Below, piece by piece: positions 1 to 7,935 of a stretch of 64,000 nucleotides of DNA. The notes beneath the pieces are model-generated. The model did no database searches and was not told where the DNA came from. It worked only from the letters and a program-made list of their open reading frames with translations. The stretch comes from JAAYCI01 sp964370045 (GTDB taxonomy: Bacteria; Bacillota; Clostridia; Oscillospirales; Ruminococcaceae). The translations under genes were made by a program, and so were the position numbers. The number at the start of each line of letters is the position of its first letter. The stretch's first letter is position 1. Where the stretch lies: assembly GCA_964370045.1 (NCBI GenBank), contig CAYJGZ010000004.1:1-64000 (forward strand), in the 5' to 3' direction.

Positions 1-5
1 ATAGA

Positions 6-48
6 AATGAGCACTCACAAAAGGCTATGCCCCTTATGAGTGCTCATT
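6..48 (-). terminator. Terminator hairpin after tRNA-Leu
   Basis: A perfect 12-bp inverted repeat (6-17 with 37-48, AATGAGCACTCA) lies directly downstream of the minus-strand tRNA and is followed on that strand by TTTCTAT. It fits an intrinsic terminator or 3' processing hairpin for the tRNA transcript. Confidence 0.6.
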
Positions 49-49
49 A

Positions 50-133
50 TGGTGCGCGCGAAGGGACTTGAACCCCCACGTCAAAGACACTAGATCCTAA
101 ATCTAGCGCGTCTGCCAATTCCGCCACGCGCGC
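50..133 (-). tRNA. tRNA-Leu, anticodon UAG
   Basis: Read on the minus strand this folds as a class II tRNA: acceptor GCGCGCG pairing with CGCGCGC, D arm with AATTGGCAGA, anticodon stem CTAGA/TCTAG around the loop TTTAGGA (anticodon TAG), a long variable arm typical of leucine tRNAs, a T arm with TTCAAGT, and an encoded 3' ACCA. It decodes CUA and probably other CUN leucine codons. No other tRNA is adjacent. Confidence 0.95.
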
Positions 134-293
134 GCACGGTGTGCCTGCATACGAAACATACTATCCTGTCTGTATCAGCACGTACAATATAATACAACAC
201 AAATCAAAAATATACAAGTGTTTTTTGAAATAAGATGTAGATATTTTTGTGGGATTACAATATATATTGCCCACACTCTGTGTCGCAAGCTGC

Positions 294-322
294 TTGACAT
301 TTACCTTGCTAAATGATATATT
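294..322 (+). promoter_or_regulatory. Sigma-A promoter of perR
   Basis: TTGACA (294-299), 17-bp spacer, TATATT (317-322), a near-consensus vegetative promoter 46 bp upstream of the chosen perR start. Confidence 0.75.
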
Positions 323-339
323 TGTTTTACTTAATGATA

Positions 340-350
340 CTAATTATTAG
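340..350 (+). promoter_or_regulatory. Dyad near perR start, possible operator
   Basis: CTAAT-T-ATTAG is an 11-bp dyad in the expected 5' untranslated region, just before the ribosome binding site. Its AT-rich sense resembles half of a Per box, so autoregulation is possible, but the match to the published 15-bp Per box is only partial. Confidence 0.35.
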
Positions 351-368
351 CAGGGAGTGAATTTAATT

Positions 369-773
369 ATGGCTGCTGTGCGCAATACCATTCAGCGCAA
401 GCTAATTCTTCAGACTGTTCGGCAGATGACTAATCATCCCACCGCTGACGAAATATACAAAAAGGTGGTGCTTTCTCATCCTCACATCAGTAGGGCCACC
501 GTGTATCGCAACCTTACGGTGCTTTCGGATGCGGGCGAAATTTTGCGGGTGAGCCATCTCAACGCTGCAGACCGCTTTGACTTCACCGTGAAGCCGCATT
601 ACCATTTCAGGTGCGAGGAGTGCGACAGCGTGTTTGATGTGGAAATTCCCTACGACGAAACGCTTTTGGATAGAGTGCAAAACCCCGATGGCTTTGAGTT
701 TAAGGGATGCGAAATTACGTTTTTTGGCGTATGTTCATCATGTAAGAACAGTGGCGAGCGTGCCCTCGCGTAG
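369..773 (+). CDS. perR: PerR-type Fur family peroxide-sensing repressor
   Basis: 134-residue cytoplasmic repressor expected to bind DNA as a dimer and sense peroxide through metal-catalysed histidine oxidation. All five regulatory metal ligands known in Bacillus PerR are present with a constant offset of 14: H23, D71, H77, H79 and D90 here equal H37, D85, H91, H93 and D104. The structural zinc site is C82-x2-C85 and C122-x2-C125. The winged helix lies at about residues 20-60 (ATVYRNL). A GTG 12 bases upstream is open, but AGGGAG at 352-357 overlaps it and is correctly spaced for the ATG at 369, so I use the ATG. In this family D (not E) at position 85/104 supports PerR over Fur or Zur. It stands alone, so its targets are probably elsewhere. 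Confidence 0.88.
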   Translation: MAAVRNTIQRKLILQTVRQMTNHPTADEIYKKVVLSHPHISRATVYRNLTVLSDAGEILRVSHLNAADRFDFTVKPHYHFRCEECDSVFDVEIPYDETLLDRVQNPDGFEFKGCEITFFGVCSSCKNSGERALA

Positions 774-833
774 GGTGGGTTTTGGCGTTCACTTGCTCGC
801 CACAAAAAGGGTTGCTTGCAATAAATTAGTAGT

Positions 834-887
834 AATACCGCATAGCTTTGCGCACACCAAGGTGTGTCATCCAAGCTGTGCGGTATT
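834..887. terminator. Bidirectional terminator between perR and HAD gene
   Basis: Fifteen-base arms (834-848 with 873-887, one wobble position) enclose a second hairpin CACACC-AA-GGTGTG. A short T run follows on the plus strand and an A run precedes it. The position between two convergent genes fits a shared terminator. Confidence 0.65.
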
Positions 888-925
888 TTCGTGTGGTTTT
901 GTGTTATTAGGTGCAAATTTTGCAG

Positions 926-1648
926 CTAAAGCGCATCCGCTTTGCAAAAGCGCTCGTGTATATACGCACAGCACTGCTCAAAGTCACCACTTGTAAATGC
1001 GCTCACATCCTCGTTTTTTGCATTGATTAGATAATCCGTCACAAGAAATAGCTGTATGCCTGCCTTGTGCGCGGCGCCGTCCTCCGTTGCGTCGTTGCCC
1101 ACCATAAGGCACTGCTGTGGTTCTTTGCCCACTGCGCTGAGTATCTCGGTGTAGTAGCTTGGGTTTGGCTTACAGTAGTGGCTGTTATTGTAGCTTGTGA
1201 TATAGCTGAAATCCTCCGGCTCAAGGCCTATCCACGAAAGACGAGTGCGCACCGCCGCCACAGGGAACAACGGATTTGTCGCAAGCACCACAGTGTATCC
1301 TTTTTTGCGCAACCCACGCACCAGCTTTGCCGCACTTGGGTTTTCCTTTGTTGCCGCCTGCGCTTTGTTAAATTCGCATTCGTAAAACTTTTCGAGTATC
1401 GGCTTTAGCTGTTTGGCGTGCGGGCCCATCGCTTGCTCAAATTCCCGCCAAAAGCACTGCTCATTTGTAAGGCTACCGTCATTTTGCAGCATGGCCTTTG
1501 CCCCTTGCATCACCGCCTTCACTGATGCTTTTGCGTCACAGCCGTGCTCTGCGCATTTTTTGCCCAACTCGCCCAAATAAATTTCCATAAATTTGGGCAT
1601 GTCCATCGGCAGTAGCGTGCCGTCCAAGTCTATTAAAATCGTATCCAT
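926..1648 (-). CDS. HAD-superfamily hydrolase
   Basis: 240-residue haloacid-dehalogenase-fold hydrolase. Motif I is LIDLDGTLLP (nucleophile Asp and Asp+2) at residues 5-14; motif II is the T of ATNPLFP; the conserved Lys is near NSHYCKPNP; motif IV is VGNDATEDGAA. The region between motif I and II is a helical cap as in phosphoglycolate phosphatase-like (subfamily IA) members. It should dephosphorylate a small phosphorylated metabolite, but the substrate cannot be read from sequence. ATG start with AGGAC 8 bases upstream. It is the last gene of a minus-strand group after the MATE transporter (55-bp gap). Confidence 0.85.
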   Translation of the reverse strand: MDTILIDLDGTLLPMDMPKFMEIYLGELGKKCAEHGCDAKASVKAVMQGAKAMLQNDGSLTNEQCFWREFEQAMGPHAKQLKPILEKFYECEFNKAQAATKENPSAAKLVRGLRKKGYTVVLATNPLFPVAAVRTRLSWIGLEPEDFSYITSYNNSHYCKPNPSYYTEILSAVGKEPQQCLMVGNDATEDGAAHKAGIQLFLVTDYLINAKNEDVSAFTSGDFEQCCAYIHERFCKADAL

Positions 1649-1703
1649 TATGCACGTCCTGTTCTTTTGAATTTTGTGTGTAAAAAGCTACTGTAAAACT
1701 GCG

Positions 1704-3092
1704 CTATTTCAAAGCGGTATTTGTGCGGGTGCTTTTTCTGCTATTTACGATGCCGCTCTTCTTCCAGCTGCCGGAAAAGTACGCCGGCACAATGATAAGT
1801 AGCGCAACAGCCCATCCACAGCCGTACGCAAAATACATGTTTGCCGGCCCAAACCAGTGTGCAAACATATACGCCAGCGGCACTCGCACTATACATAGCC
1901 CCAGTAATACCGAAACCATCGGCAGGAAGGACTGCCCGGCTCCTCGCATGGTGGCGTTTGGCATAAAAGCCGTTGCGAACAAAAAGTAGCAGGGCATCAC
2001 CCGCACAAGGAAGTCCATGCCCGCCTGTATCACTGCCGTATCGCTTGTAAACATGCGCATCATGTAGCCGCCGAAAGGTATGAGCAAAAGCCCCACCGTC
2101 GCAAAGCCATAACACATTAAAAGCGCAACACGAAGTCCCTTTTTCACACGTTCGGTGTTGCCTGCACCCATGTTTTGCCCTGTGTATGCGATAAGCGCAT
2201 TTGAAAGGCTTTGAAATGGCAGAAATATAAACGTCTCCAGCTTGCTTGTGGCAGAAAATGCGGCGGAAAATGTCGAGCCGAACGTATTCACAAGGCGATT
2301 GAGTAAAATTATACTCACCGACAAAACGGCCTGTTGTATTCCTGCGGGCAGGCCGATGCGCACTATCTGCTTGAATATCGTCACATCGAACTTGAAGCTG
2401 AGTGGGTTTATATTGATTTCGGGGTATCTTTTATTTATAAATAGAATGCCGAAAATCCAGCTGAATGTCTGTGCAATTATGGTGGCAATAGCAACTCCGC
2501 TCACCCCAAGGTCCACCACCAGCACGAACACAAGGTCTAAAATAATATTTATCACCGTGGATATAGCCAAGAACAAAAGGGGCGAGCGAGAGTCGCCAAG
2601 GCCTTGCAGTATTCCTGCGTTAAAGTTGTACCCAAGCGTGCCCAAAAGCCCGCCCATAATAATGATAAGGTATGCGTACGCCTGCTCTCGCACATCCGGC
2701 GGAATGCTTAAAAGGTCGAGTATGGGGTTTGTACACAGCACCCCCAAAACTGAAAGCGGTACGCCCCCCACAACGAGTGCAGTGTATATAGTGCCTATTG
2801 CCCTGCGCATTTCCTCGTAGCTTTTCGCTCCGAAATATTGGCTTATCACCACCGTTGCGCCCATGCCCAGCCCCATGAAAAGGCTGGACAACAAAAACAC
2901 CACCGGAAACGCCACGCCCACAGCGGCCAGCGCCGTGTGCCCCACAAACTGCCCCACCACCACGCTATCCACCATGTTGTATAGCTGCTGAAGAGCGCTT
3001 CCCACAAGCAGTGGGAGCGAAAATGTAAGTATCAGCTTAAAGGGGCTACCCTGTGTCATGTCCAAAGAGGCCGTGCTGCCGCTATGCTTCAA
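1704..3092 (-). CDS. MATE family efflux transporter
   Basis: 462-residue polytopic membrane protein with two MatE repeats of about six helices each. Diagnostic stretches are the N-terminal PLLVGSALQQLYNMVDSVVVG, GMGATVVISQYFGAK, and the second-half LPAGIQQAVLS and ALIAYTGQNMGAGN. The family exports drugs or cationic metabolites in exchange for Na+ or H+. The start is TTG at 3092 with GAAGAG seven bases upstream; the next in-frame ATG (3059) has no ribosome binding site. The gene sits between the lipoprotein gene (79 bp upstream) and the HAD hydrolase and is probably co-transcribed with both. The physiological substrate is unknown. Confidence 0.9.
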   Translation of the reverse strand: MKHSGSTASLDMTQGSPFKLILTFSLPLLVGSALQQLYNMVDSVVVGQFVGHTALAAVGVAFPVVFLLSSLFMGLGMGATVVISQYFGAKSYEEMRRAIGTIYTALVVGGVPLSVLGVLCTNPILDLLSIPPDVREQAYAYLIIIMGGLLGTLGYNFNAGILQGLGDSRSPLLFLAISTVINIILDLVFVLVVDLGVSGVAIATIIAQTFSWIFGILFINKRYPEININPLSFKFDVTIFKQIVRIGLPAGIQQAVLSVSIILLNRLVNTFGSTFSAAFSATSKLETFIFLPFQSLSNALIAYTGQNMGAGNTERVKKGLRVALLMCYGFATVGLLLIPFGGYMMRMFTSDTAVIQAGMDFLVRVMPCYFLFATAFMPNATMRGAGQSFLPMVSVLLGLCIVRVPLAYMFAHWFGPANMYFAYGCGWAVALLIIVPAYFSGSWKKSGIVNSRKSTRTNTALK

Positions 3093-3171
3093 GGCAAATC
3101 TCTTCTTTCAAGCTTTTATTTTTATGGTGAATGTTGCTGTGTTCAAGGGTGTATTACACACCAAAGCTATT

Positions 3172-3783
3172 TTACTCTACTATATAGTACGAAAGGTAGG
3201 GCGAAGCAAGCCCTCCCTCATCCTCGGCAGGCTCACGAACGGACGTTATGAAAACCTGCACATCGCCACAAAGCTCTGTTGCGCTTATGCTTCCTTCACC
3301 GCCTGCATACAGCTCCTGGGCTTGTGAGCGGGGCAGGGAAGCTACATAAATTTCAGGCGTTTCAAACGCATAAGTGCCCTCGATTTCAAGCTGCTCGCCC
3401 AAATCTGCGTCTATGTAAGCGATGAAAAGGCTTGACTGAAACTCCGAAAGTACCACAGCGATTTGGTTTTGGGGCAGGTTAGTAAACTCGGGCACAAAGC
3501 CCCACACCGTGGCGACGAATGTTCCCCCTGCGTTCAAATACACTATTTCATCCTCGGCACTCGCCGATGCCCCACCCTGCATTTCGTTTTGCACCACTGC
3601 ATTTTGTACAGGCTCGCTGCTTTGTTGCACGGCCACAGGCGCTTCGCTTTGCGCCATCGGTGTTTCTTCGGATGCAGCCGCCTGTGTCTGGCTTGCTGTC
3701 GCAGCAAAAGTGCACCCGCTTAAAGTAACCGCAAGAAGCGATGCAATCAGCATGGCAGAAATCAAAAATTTACGCTTTAACAT
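3172..3783 (-). CDS. Predicted surface lipoprotein of unknown function
   Basis: 203 residues. A signal peptide (MLKRKF then a hydrophobic run) ends in the lipobox LSGC, with lipidation expected on the Cys; the next 60 residues are a low-complexity Ala/Gln/Ser/Glu linker, followed by a compact domain of about 125 residues (EIVYLNAGGTFVATVWGF through YLSYYIVE) that I do not recognise. The start is the ATG at 3783, preceded by AAGGAG at 3794-3799; an upstream in-frame ATG at 3813 lacks a ribosome binding site. A strong promoter lies just upstream. First gene of the lipoprotein/MATE/HAD group. Confidence 0.75.
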   Translation of the reverse strand: MLKRKFLISAMLIASLLAVTLSGCTFAATASQTQAAASEETPMAQSEAPVAVQQSSEPVQNAVVQNEMQGGASASAEDEIVYLNAGGTFVATVWGFVPEFTNLPQNQIAVVLSEFQSSLFIAYIDADLGEQLEIEGTYAFETPEIYVASLPRSQAQELYAGGEGSISATELCGDVQVFITSVREPAEDEGGLASPYLSYYIVE

Positions 3784-3836
3784 GTGAACATTTCTCCTTA
3801 TAGTATCATCCAAATCGAAAAAACACTCCTAAGCAC

Positions 3837-3865
3837 AGTTTACTCTTTGTGTAAAACGATGTCAA
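3837..3865 (-). promoter_or_regulatory. Promoter of lipoprotein/MATE/HAD group
   Basis: On the minus strand: TTGACA (3865-3860), 17-bp spacer, TAAACT (3842-3837), placing the start of transcription about 45 bp ahead of the lipoprotein ATG. Confidence 0.7.
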
Positions 3866-3916
3866 ACACCGAATGTACAATGACACGCCACACTGCCTTG
3901 AAATACCACCTCGTGG

Positions 3917-3947
3917 CATTGTGATATTTGCCACAATGGTGTATACT
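3917..3947 (+). promoter_or_regulatory. gpsA promoter with overlapping dyad
   Basis: TTGTGA (3919-3924), 17 bp, TATACT (3942-3947). The -35 region overlaps a perfect inverted repeat CATTGTG (3917-3923) / CACAATG (3932-3938), so a repressor or activator could bind here. No candidate regulator is adjacent. Confidence 0.5.
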
Positions 3948-4021
3948 ATTGTGAAGTATTTATTTTGGATACGCATTATACACGGGACGCTTTTCGTGAA
4001 AAACACAAGGGGTGTTTATTT

Positions 4022-4981
4022 TTGAAAGTATCTGTTATAGGCAACGGCCGCTGGGGCAGCTTTATCGCATGGTATTTGGACAGAACGGGGCACGAGGTTC
4101 TTTTGGGTGGGTGCGCAGGCAGCCCCGACAGCCTGCGCTTTGAGGAGACACGCACCAACGGAATAGTAACGCTCCCAAAGAGCATCACGCTAAACGACGA
4201 CACACAAACGGCGCTTTTGGCGGACACCATTGTCATATCCGTGCCCAGCCAGAGCCTTAGGGGGCTTTTTTGTGAGATAAAGGCGCTTGGGGCAAAGGGC
4301 AAGCTGTTTGTGCTTTGCATGAAGGGCATTGAAATATCCACCGGCAAGCGGCTGAGCGAGGTTTTCGGCGAAATACTCGGCGATGAAAACCGTGTGGCGG
4401 TGTGGCTGGGGCCCGGACATCCGCAGGAGTTTGTTCGGGGCGTGCCCAACTGCATGATTATCGACGCCCAAAACACCGCCGATAAGGAGCACCTTGTAAG
4501 CGAGTTTGGCAGTGATTTAATACGCTTTTACTACGGCGAGGACTTGATAGGCAACGAGATAGGCGCCGCCGCAAAGAATGTTGTGGGCATTGCGGCAGGT
4601 ATGCTGGACGGCTTTGGCCTTTCCAGCCTGAAAGGTGCGCTCATGAGCCGAGGCACACGTGAGTATGCTCGGCTTATAAAGGCGCTGGGAGGCAAGGATT
4701 TTTCAGCTTACGGCCTGTGCCATCTGGGCGACTACGAGGCCACTGTTTTCAGCCCCCACAGCCACAACCGCCGCTTTGGCGAGATGCTCATTAAAGGCGA
4801 AAAGTTTGAAAAGCTTGCGGAGGGGTACTACACCGTAAAGGCGCTTATGAAGCTTGCCGCCGACACAGGCACCGAGCTGCCCATATCCGAGGCGCTGTAT
4901 CGTGTTTTGTACGAAAATCTCGAGCCAAAGCTTGCGCTGGAGCAGCTGTTTTCACGTAGCTTAAAGCAGGAGTTTTATTAG
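4022..4981 (+). CDS. gpsA: Glycerol-3-phosphate dehydrogenase [NAD(P)+]
   Basis: 319-residue cytoplasmic enzyme reducing dihydroxyacetone phosphate to sn-glycerol 3-phosphate for phospholipid synthesis. The N-terminal Rossmann fold begins VSVIGNGRWGSFIA; WLGPGHPQEF occupies the place of the usual GPSFA loop; the helical C-terminal domain has EIGAAAKNVVGIAAGMLDGFGL with the catalytic Lys of AAAKN, and SPHSHNRRFGEML matches the conserved SRN-x-RFG substrate motif. Start chosen at TTG 4022 because AAGGGGTG (4007-4014) is well spaced and translation then begins directly at the dinucleotide fold; an upstream TTG at 3965 would add 19 unsupported residues. Slightly shorter than most GpsA (about 330). 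Confidence 0.88.
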   Translation: MKVSVIGNGRWGSFIAWYLDRTGHEVLLGGCAGSPDSLRFEETRTNGIVTLPKSITLNDDTQTALLADTIVISVPSQSLRGLFCEIKALGAKGKLFVLCMKGIEISTGKRLSEVFGEILGDENRVAVWLGPGHPQEFVRGVPNCMIIDAQNTADKEHLVSEFGSDLIRFYYGEDLIGNEIGAAAKNVVGIAAGMLDGFGLSSLKGALMSRGTREYARLIKALGGKDFSAYGLCHLGDYEATVFSPHSHNRRFGEMLIKGEKFEKLAEGYYTVKALMKLAADTGTELPISEALYRVLYENLEPKLALEQLFSRSLKQEFY

Positions 4982-5009
4982 GGGCACCGCTTTGCATACA
5001 TGCCCATCC

Positions 5010-5133
5010 GGGAGTGGACAAATAGAGGTGATTTAGATTACGTTAAGTGTGAGAAGAAGGCGCTATATCCTCCCCGCCGTAGGCGGAGGGGAGGATATGG
5101 CAAAAAACTAAATCACTGCGTTTGGACACTCCC
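5010..5133 (+). repeat. Family A palindromic element, copy R1
   Basis: Complete copy. Ends are GGGAGTGGACA on the left and TTTGGACACTCCC on the right; arms carry GGTGATTTAG and its complement CTAAATCAC; the centre is a hairpin around CCGCCGTAGGCGG. The long arm (TTAAGTGTGAGAAGAAGG) is on the left, defining plus orientation. Flanks are GCCCATCC (5002-5009) and GCCCATCT (5134-5141), a 7-of-8 target-site-type duplication. Confidence 0.9.
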
Positions 5134-5256
5134 GCCCATCTGCGCCCTTGCGAATTTTTTTGTTTTGGGGTATAATTTTAGTAGGAATTTACCTATTTGC
5201 GGCATGTATCCGCAAAAGCTGTGCTTTTAGCATAGTCCAAAGGAGGAGGACGCACT

Positions 5257-5832
5257 ATGTATATTCCATCTATGCAAGCATCTCTTCCCACCTATGGGTA
5301 TTCCGCTGTGCCGAGCGGTACGCCACACTCTATGAGTACTCCTGCGCAGGATGCACTACCCACAAGTGCCCTAAGCGCCCCCGCCACAGCCGACACCGCC
5401 CAAAACACACCCGGGGCTTTTGCGGATACATCTTCACCCGAGCAAAACATCGCGCGGGAAAAGGCGCTAGCCAAAATAATGAACGACCGCTTTGAGCAGG
5501 AGTGTCAGACCTGCAAAAGCCGCAGGTATCAAGACGGTAGCAACGACCCGGGTGTTTCTTTCAAATCACCCACCCACATAGACCCTGCCGCCTCCGCAAG
5601 CGCTGTTATGGGGCACGAGATGGAGCACGTCACACGCAATGCCGCAAAGGCAAAGTCGGAGGGTGGCGAGGTGATTTCCTCGGATGTCGTACTGCACGGT
5701 GCTGTGTGCCCCGAGTGCAAGCGGTTTTATATTTCGGGCGGCACAACATACACCACTACCCGCCACGGTGGACAGGATAGCCCTAACGCAGAAAGCCCCT
5801 CAGACGGCGGAAAGCTTGATACAACAGCATAG
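5257..5832 (+). CDS. SprA-related putative metallopeptidase-like protein
   Basis: 191 residues. After a Ser/Pro/Ala-rich, presumably disordered first 65 residues comes a conserved core: ECQTCKSRRYQDGS (Cys pair), the HExxH zinc-protease signature as GHEMEHV, and a second pair CPECKRFY. This arrangement matches the SprA-related family of clostridial and epsilonproteobacterial proteins, annotated as putative metalloproteases without a known substrate. No signal peptide or transmembrane segment is evident. The ATG is preceded by a strong AGGAGGAGG. It is flanked upstream by element R1 and downstream by a terminator at 6043. Confidence 0.7.
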   Translation: MYIPSMQASLPTYGYSAVPSGTPHSMSTPAQDALPTSALSAPATADTAQNTPGAFADTSSPEQNIAREKALAKIMNDRFEQECQTCKSRRYQDGSNDPGVSFKSPTHIDPAASASAVMGHEMEHVTRNAAKAKSEGGEVISSDVVLHGAVCPECKRFYISGGTTYTTTRHGGQDSPNAESPSDGGKLDTTA

Positions 5833-5907
5833 CTTTGCCCTGCGCAGGAAATTTCTGCATAAATGTGCACGTTATCAAAACAAAACAACCCGAAAGGAGC
5901 AAAACAG

Positions 5908-6021
5908 GTGGACGACAGTAGTGCCCGAAGTATCTGTATATTCATCCGAGTTATTTGTGCAAAAAATCCGACGCATCTGCCTGTTTTTGCAGAAGTGTCG
6001 GGCGGTGTTTCGGTGGCTTGA
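5908..6021 (+). CDS. Possible small protein, 37 residues
   Basis: GTG start with AAAGGAG nine bases upstream; the frame runs VDDSSARSICIFIRVICAKN and on to a TGA at 6019. It has no recognised domain. Its 3' half overlaps an imperfect hairpin (CCGACGCATCTGC...), so this may be structured RNA rather than coding. Included only because of the good ribosome binding site; weak call. Confidence 0.2.
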   Translation: MDDSSARSICIFIRVICAKNPTHLPVFAEVSGGVSVA

Positions 6022-6042
6022 TTTTCACAAGCCTGCCATGCG

Positions 6043-6064
6043 CCGCCTTTTGGCGGATTTTTTT
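6043..6064 (+). terminator. Intrinsic terminator
   Basis: CCGCC-TTTT-GGCGG stem-loop followed by seven T residues; ends the transcript of the SprA-related gene. Confidence 0.7.
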
Positions 6065-6280
6065 ATAGCCTTTTTTCGCAAAAGGCACCTGCACTTTTTA
6101 TGATGGCCTGCACAGTTTGTGCGGGGGCGCTTTGCGCTTATATATAGCTACACGCACATGCGTACTGTCTAAGCTTTTGTTTTGTCAAAAAGCCTTAGCG
6201 GTGTGTCATGTGCTTTTTTTGTGTGTAGTGTATACATAGCATTTATTCAGATGTAAAGCACCATACGTTCAGCAGAAAAT

Positions 6281-6345
6281 GAAACCGGTATACCTTCCCC
6301 GCCTGCGGCGGGGAAGGTATACCAAAAAACAAACCATCGCTTTTA
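6281..6345. repeat. Family A partial copy R2 (solo hairpin)
   Basis: A perfect 17-bp stem with a 3-nt loop (GGTATACCTTCCCCGCC-TGC- and complement, 6287-6323) followed by AAAAAAC and AAACCATCGC as in the short arm of family A. The terminal GGGAGTGGACA-type ends are missing. The left flank AATGAAACCGGT is shared with partial copy R7. Confidence 0.7.
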
Positions 6346-6489
6346 CTCGCACTTTTTTGTGCAAAATCGCCACGCTCACCCGTTCTTTACCGAGGCTTAA
6401 CACTTACATTACATTAACATGATTTTAGCCTGTCATAATTTAGGCTGTCGCCGTATGCCCACACACAATACCCGAAAGGAGGTGCGCAC

Positions 6490-7842
6490 ATGTCCACTGC
6501 AAGTACCGTTATAAATCTTGAAGATTTACTGCTTGAGCGAAACTACCGTGCGCTGCGCACCGCCTTTGAGGAGATGAACGAGGTGGACATTGCCCACTTC
6601 ATCCAGGAGCTGGGCGAGCGGGATGCGGTGGTGGCGTTTCGCACGCTGCCAAAGTCGGTGGAGATGGAGGTGTTCGCACAGCTGGACAGCGATGCGCAAA
6701 AAGCTATTGTGCAGTCCATCACCGACAAGGAGCTTGCGAACATCATAGAGGAGCTTATGGTGGACGATGCGGTGGATATGCTGGAGGAGATGCCCGCAAA
6801 GCTTGTGCGCAGGGTTTTGCGCAACTCCTCCTCCGAGACACGTGCGCTCATAAACCGCTTTTTGCGCTATGATGAAAACTCCGCAGGCAGTATCATGACG
6901 GCGGAGTTTGCGGACATAAAGAAAAACATGACGGTGGAGGCCGCCATAAAGCGCATTCGCCGCATAGGGCACACCAAGGAAAACATCTACACCTGCTATG
7001 TGATAGGCCCAAAGCGCCACCTTGAGGGTGTTGTCACCGTGAAAGACTTACTGCTTGCGCAGGATACGGACACAGTGGAGTCGCTCATGAAGCCGTCGGT
7101 CATTTCGGTGCACACAAACGAAAGCCGCCAAAACACAGCGGCACTGCTCGCAAAGTACGACCTCATCAGCCTGCCTGTGGTGGATGCGGAAAACCTGCTT
7201 GTGGGCATTGTCACGGTGGACGATGCGCTGGATGTGCTTCAGGAGGAGGACACGGAGGACTTTGAGAAGATGGCGGCCATGGTGCCCAGCGAAAAGCCCT
7301 ACCTAAAAACAGGTGTGTTCACCCTCGCGCGCAACCGTATGCCCTGGCTTTTGGTGCTCATGCTAAGCGGCATGTTCACGGGCACTATCATAGGCCATTT
7401 TAACAGCGTGTTCATTGCCTACCCCATTTTGGTGAACTTTATCCCCATGCTCACCGGCACGGGCGGCAACGCAGGCAACCAAAGCGGCACGCTTATCATC
7501 CGTGGTATGGCGCTGGACGAAATACGCCCACGGGATTTTCTTGCGGTAATCCTAAAAGAAGCACGTGTCGCTATACTTGTGGGTGTGGCGCTGGCGATTG
7601 TGAACATGGTGCGCATGTTCATCATGTACCCATCCCAGCCGCTGGTGGCCGTGGTGGTGTCCATAACGCTGATAGCCGCCATAATCATGGGCAAAATCAT
7701 CGGCGGTGTGCTGCCCATTATCGGGCGTGCGGTGCATGTGGACCCTGCGCTTATGGCAGCGCCCTTTATCACCACCATCGTGGATGCGGTGGTGCTGATT
7801 TTCTATTTCAGCATGGCGCAGCTCATTTTGCCGGGTATGTAA
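6490..7842 (+). CDS. mgtE: Magnesium transporter MgtE (first copy)
   Basis: 450-residue homodimeric Mg2+ channel of the cytoplasmic membrane. Domains in order: MgtE N domain (about 20-125, superhelical), a pair of CBS domains (about 135-255, magnesium sensing), the plug helix with EKPYLK, and five transmembrane helices from about 285. The pore signature is TGTGGNAGNQSGTLIIRG. In characterised MgtE the N and CBS domains close the pore when cytosolic Mg2+ is high. Start ATG with AAGGAGGTG at 6476-6484. It is followed 93 bp later by a close paralogue. Confidence 0.95.
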   Translation: MSTASTVINLEDLLLERNYRALRTAFEEMNEVDIAHFIQELGERDAVVAFRTLPKSVEMEVFAQLDSDAQKAIVQSITDKELANIIEELMVDDAVDMLEEMPAKLVRRVLRNSSSETRALINRFLRYDENSAGSIMTAEFADIKKNMTVEAAIKRIRRIGHTKENIYTCYVIGPKRHLEGVVTVKDLLLAQDTDTVESLMKPSVISVHTNESRQNTAALLAKYDLISLPVVDAENLLVGIVTVDDALDVLQEEDTEDFEKMAAMVPSEKPYLKTGVFTLARNRMPWLLVLMLSGMFTGTIIGHFNSVFIAYPILVNFIPMLTGTGGNAGNQSGTLIIRGMALDEIRPRDFLAVILKEARVAILVGVALAIVNMVRMFIMYPSQPLVAVVVSITLIAAIIMGKIIGGVLPIIGRAVHVDPALMAAPFITTIVDAVVLIFYFSMAQLILPGM

Positions 7843-7935
7843 AGGCTGGGGAATATATTCCGAAAAGTTACCACACACTTTTATTTACACCCAATTTTCG
7901 GGGCAAATCATCACAAGGTGGAAGGGGGGTGCAGC

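Larger units (their letters stand above)
5833..6489. other. Long gene-poor region before mgtE
   Basis: 657 bp between two good genes. It contains a weakly supported 37-codon reading frame (5908-6021), a hairpin CCGACGCATCTGC with its near complement, a T-tailed terminator (6043-6064), a small hairpin CTAAGCTTTT/AAAAAGCCTTAG (6169-6198) and the solo hairpin R2. I looked for an M-box (ykoK) magnesium riboswitch ahead of the mgtE genes and could not see its conserved core. Confidence 0.6.

Noticed and set aside
5000..5230. Open reading frame of about 76 codons across element R1
   Set aside because: It is simply the element read in one frame; no ribosome binding site and no protein-like composition.
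6103..6489. M-box magnesium riboswitch before the mgtE pair
   Set aside because: I looked for the conserved M-box core and its long multi-stem layout and did not find it; only a family A hairpin and a small stem are present.
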